Below are positions 62,665 through 64,000 of a DNA stretch of 64,000 nt, piece after piece. A model generated the notes under the pieces. It had not been told where the DNA came from. It did not search any database and saw only the letters and a program-made list of their open reading frames with translations. The stretch is taken from the NCBI RefSeq assembly GCF_013369385.1, contig NZ_SZTO01000010.1:62001-126000 (forward strand). The letters run 5' to 3'. The position numbers were made by a program, and so were the translations under genes. Within the stretch, counting starts at the first letter, position 1, and each line of letters opens with the position of its first letter. This DNA is from Vibrio sp. 05-20-BW147 (lineage in GTDB: Bacteria; Pseudomonadota; Gammaproteobacteria; Enterobacterales; Vibrionaceae).

Positions 62665-63549
62665 ATGGATCTTAATTCACTTCCGGCGCTGACTGTCCTG
62701 TCTGATTGCGTCACCATTGTTGAAAAAGACAATGTCAAAATTGTTCGTGTGATTCACGAGAAAGCAGCCGCAGGGATCTCTTTGTTTGGCGGCCATGTCG
62801 TCTCCTACCAACCAGCGGGTCAAGCTGACGTCATTTGGATGAGTGACAAGGCAGTATTTGATGGTAAAACTGCGCTGCGCGGCGGCATTCCGGTTTGTTG
62901 GCCTTGGTTTGGCCGTATTGCAGCACCTGCGCACGGCTTTGCTCGCACTTCAGAGTGGGAACTGGTTGAACATCGAGAAAACGACAACGGTGTGATCGTT
63001 GAGCTTGCCTTGTTCCCGACAGAAGAATCGCACAATATCTGGCCTCATATGTTTGATGTTCGCCTAGTCGTCGAGATCGGCGATGAGCTAAAAGTCACGC
63101 TAAACACACTTAATATTGATGATGAAGCGTTTACTTTCTCGGGTGCTCTGCATACCTATTTGAACGTCGGTGATATTGAACAAACTCAAACCATGGGCAT
63201 GGGATCTGAGTACATTGACAGTTTGAAAGCGGGCGAAGTCTGCCATGGTGGTGAAGTTTTACAATTGACCGATACGATCGATCGTGTCTACACACAACCT
63301 GAGAAAGAGATTGTGGTTAAAGACCCAGTCATTGAACGTACTCTGTGCATTGAAAACCAAGGTCACAATAGCGCCGTGCTTTGGAACCCTTGGGCTCAAG
63401 GTGCCGCTGGCATGGCAGACATGAGCGATGACGGCTACAAAACCATGCTGTGTGTAGAATCCACGCTGCATGCAAACAGTATTACTCAAGGCAAAACGCT
63501 CAACCCTGGCGAAAGGCACCGATTAATCACTGTGCTTTCTGCACGTTAA
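62665..63549 (+). CDS. yeaD: D-hexose-6-phosphate mutarotase YeaD
   Basis: 294 residues from the ATG at 62665 (AAGGA about 9 nt upstream); an ATG at 62638 adds nine residues. Aldose-1-epimerase superfamily beta-sandwich with SLFGGHVVSYQP, ALRGGIPVCWPWFG, the catalytic His in SGALHTYLNV, and a C-terminal Glu in MLCVESTLHANS. It interconverts hexose-6-phosphate anomers. It follows gapA as in E. coli but after a terminator, so it probably has its own promoter. Confidence 0.92.
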   Translation: MDLNSLPALTVLSDCVTIVEKDNVKIVRVIHEKAAAGISLFGGHVVSYQPAGQADVIWMSDKAVFDGKTALRGGIPVCWPWFGRIAAPAHGFARTSEWELVEHRENDNGVIVELALFPTEESHNIWPHMFDVRLVVEIGDELKVTLNTLNIDDEAFTFSGALHTYLNVGDIEQTQTMGMGSEYIDSLKAGEVCHGGEVLQLTDTIDRVYTQPEKEIVVKDPVIERTLCIENQGHNSAVLWNPWAQGAAGMADMSDDGYKTMLCVESTLHANSITQGKTLNPGERHRLITVLSAR

Positions 63550-63565
63550 ACTGACCACCATTCAA

Positions 63566-63592
63566 AACGCAGTGACAAACGCTCACTGCGTT
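63566..63592 (+). terminator. Hairpin after yeaD
   Basis: AACGCAGTGA and TCACTGCGTT form a 10-bp stem with a 7-nt loop; the T-tract is short. Confidence 0.65.
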
Positions 63593-63712
63593 GGTTATAC
63601 CATCACCGCAAATGATTAATTACTTAATAAACATCAATTAATTTTATCAATTTTCAGCTATTATACCTTTCATTATTACAATCTAATCTTTCAAACATAC
63701 ATCGTATAGAGG

Positions 63713-63728
63713 CTGCTGATATCAGCAG
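63713..63728. promoter_or_regulatory. Perfect 16-bp palindrome before the last gene
   Basis: CTGCTGATATCAGCAG lies 8 bp ahead of the GTG start of the chemoreceptor gene. As DNA it looks like an operator half-site pair; as RNA it would fold just upstream of the start. Confidence 0.6.
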
Positions 63729-63736
63729 ATATAATA

Positions 63737-64000
63737 GTGCTAGAAAAATATAGAAACCAAAGCGTAGGTTTCCAACTGAAGTTGGTCATCACCTTATGTT
63801 TACTCATCGCCTTTGGCGGCACCGCCACTCTTGTTTATCGTAATGCATCAGAAGTATTGCTCGAAAATACACTTCGCGAGCACCAATCAAAGGTCGAATC
63901 CATGGCTGCCACAATCGCTGGCCAATTTGATGCTTATTTACATACGGCCAAAGTACTGGAATCGACGTTTCGAAATGGTTACTTGGCTGGTGTCTACGTT
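63737..64000 (+). CDS. Methyl-accepting chemotaxis protein, N-terminal part (cut by window end)
   Basis: The first 88 codons read from a GTG at 63737: LEKYRNQSVGFQLKLVITLCLL followed by a membrane helix (about 13-33), then a helical periplasmic start (SEVLLENTLREHQSKVESMAATIAGQFDAYL). This is the pattern of Cache-type chemoreceptors, but a membrane GGDEF or histidine kinase would begin in the same way. No Shine-Dalgarno sequence is evident near the GTG, so the start is uncertain. A 16-bp palindrome lies just upstream. Confidence 0.6.
   Translation, partial: MLEKYRNQSVGFQLKLVITLCLLIAFGGTATLVYRNASEVLLENTLREHQSKVESMAATIAGQFDAYLHTAKVLESTFRNGYLAGVYV

Overview
This 64 kb window is a contiguous stretch of a Vibrio main chromosome. 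The evidence is the gene content and order (tfoY with a c-di-GMP riboswitch, glgCA, topA-yciN-aroA, aat-bpt-infA, clpSA-cspD-icd, ompT-like porin-dinG-priC, pflB, yejKLM, ktrAB, topB, fadH, sppA-ansA, msrB-gapA-yeaD), the AT-leaning base composition, and strong use of CTA for leucine in the highly expressed genes. It looks like ordinary core genome. I saw no rRNA, tRNA, IS element, prophage, integron or CRISPR array. A species call is not justified from reading alone; a V. vulnificus/V. parahaemolyticus-like organism would fit.

Layout. 1-2.7 kb: the 3' half of a GEMM-I c-di-GMP riboswitch cut by the window edge, then tfoY, a TVP38-family membrane protein, a DUF2007 zinc-ribbon protein and an alpha/beta hydrolase. 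2.9-5.6 kb: glgC-glgA for glycogen. 6-10.7 kb: topA, yciN and aroA. 10.8-13 kb: a glycine-zipper protein, then the N-end-rule transferases aat and bpt, and infA. 13-19.9 kb: clpS-clpA, cspD, monomeric NADP-isocitrate dehydrogenase and rluE. 19.9-28.9 kb: a DUF2057 protein, an OmpT-like porin, dinG, a TSUP permease, priC, a 55-residue rsmS/ybaM gene, a chemoreceptor and xthA. 28.9-36.6 kb: an ImpA-like lipoprotein metalloprotease, a His/Arg-type ABC importer (ATPase, binding protein, two permeases) and an unrecognised lipoprotein. 37.1-41.2 kb: a DUF3360 transporter and pflB. 41.3-48.7 kb: a membrane HPt protein, yejK/yejL/yejM, ktrAB and a YhcH-like protein. 48.8-56 kb: a phospholipase-D lipoprotein, an HDAC-family deacetylase, topB, a ydjA nitroreductase and fadH. 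56.2-64 kb: sppA, ansA, a DUF1315 protein, a DUF2989 lipoprotein, msrB, gapA, yeaD and the start of another chemoreceptor.

The most interesting part is the DUF3360-pflB locus. A DUF3360 permease occupies the place where focA sits in enterobacteria. It is preceded by a near-consensus FNR site centred exactly 41.5 bp upstream of the start expected from a plausible -10, and then by a leader of about 180 nt with two mutually exclusive helices. This suggests an anaerobically induced transporter with RNA-level control that I could not assign to a known riboswitch class.

Other points are a palindromic FadR-type operator at fadH, a LexA-like box upstream of topB, two 7-bp tandem arrays (GGTTCTA) about 25 kb apart in the same orientation, a 12-bp inverted repeat in the pflB leader, and a membrane-anchored HPt protein without a kinase domain.
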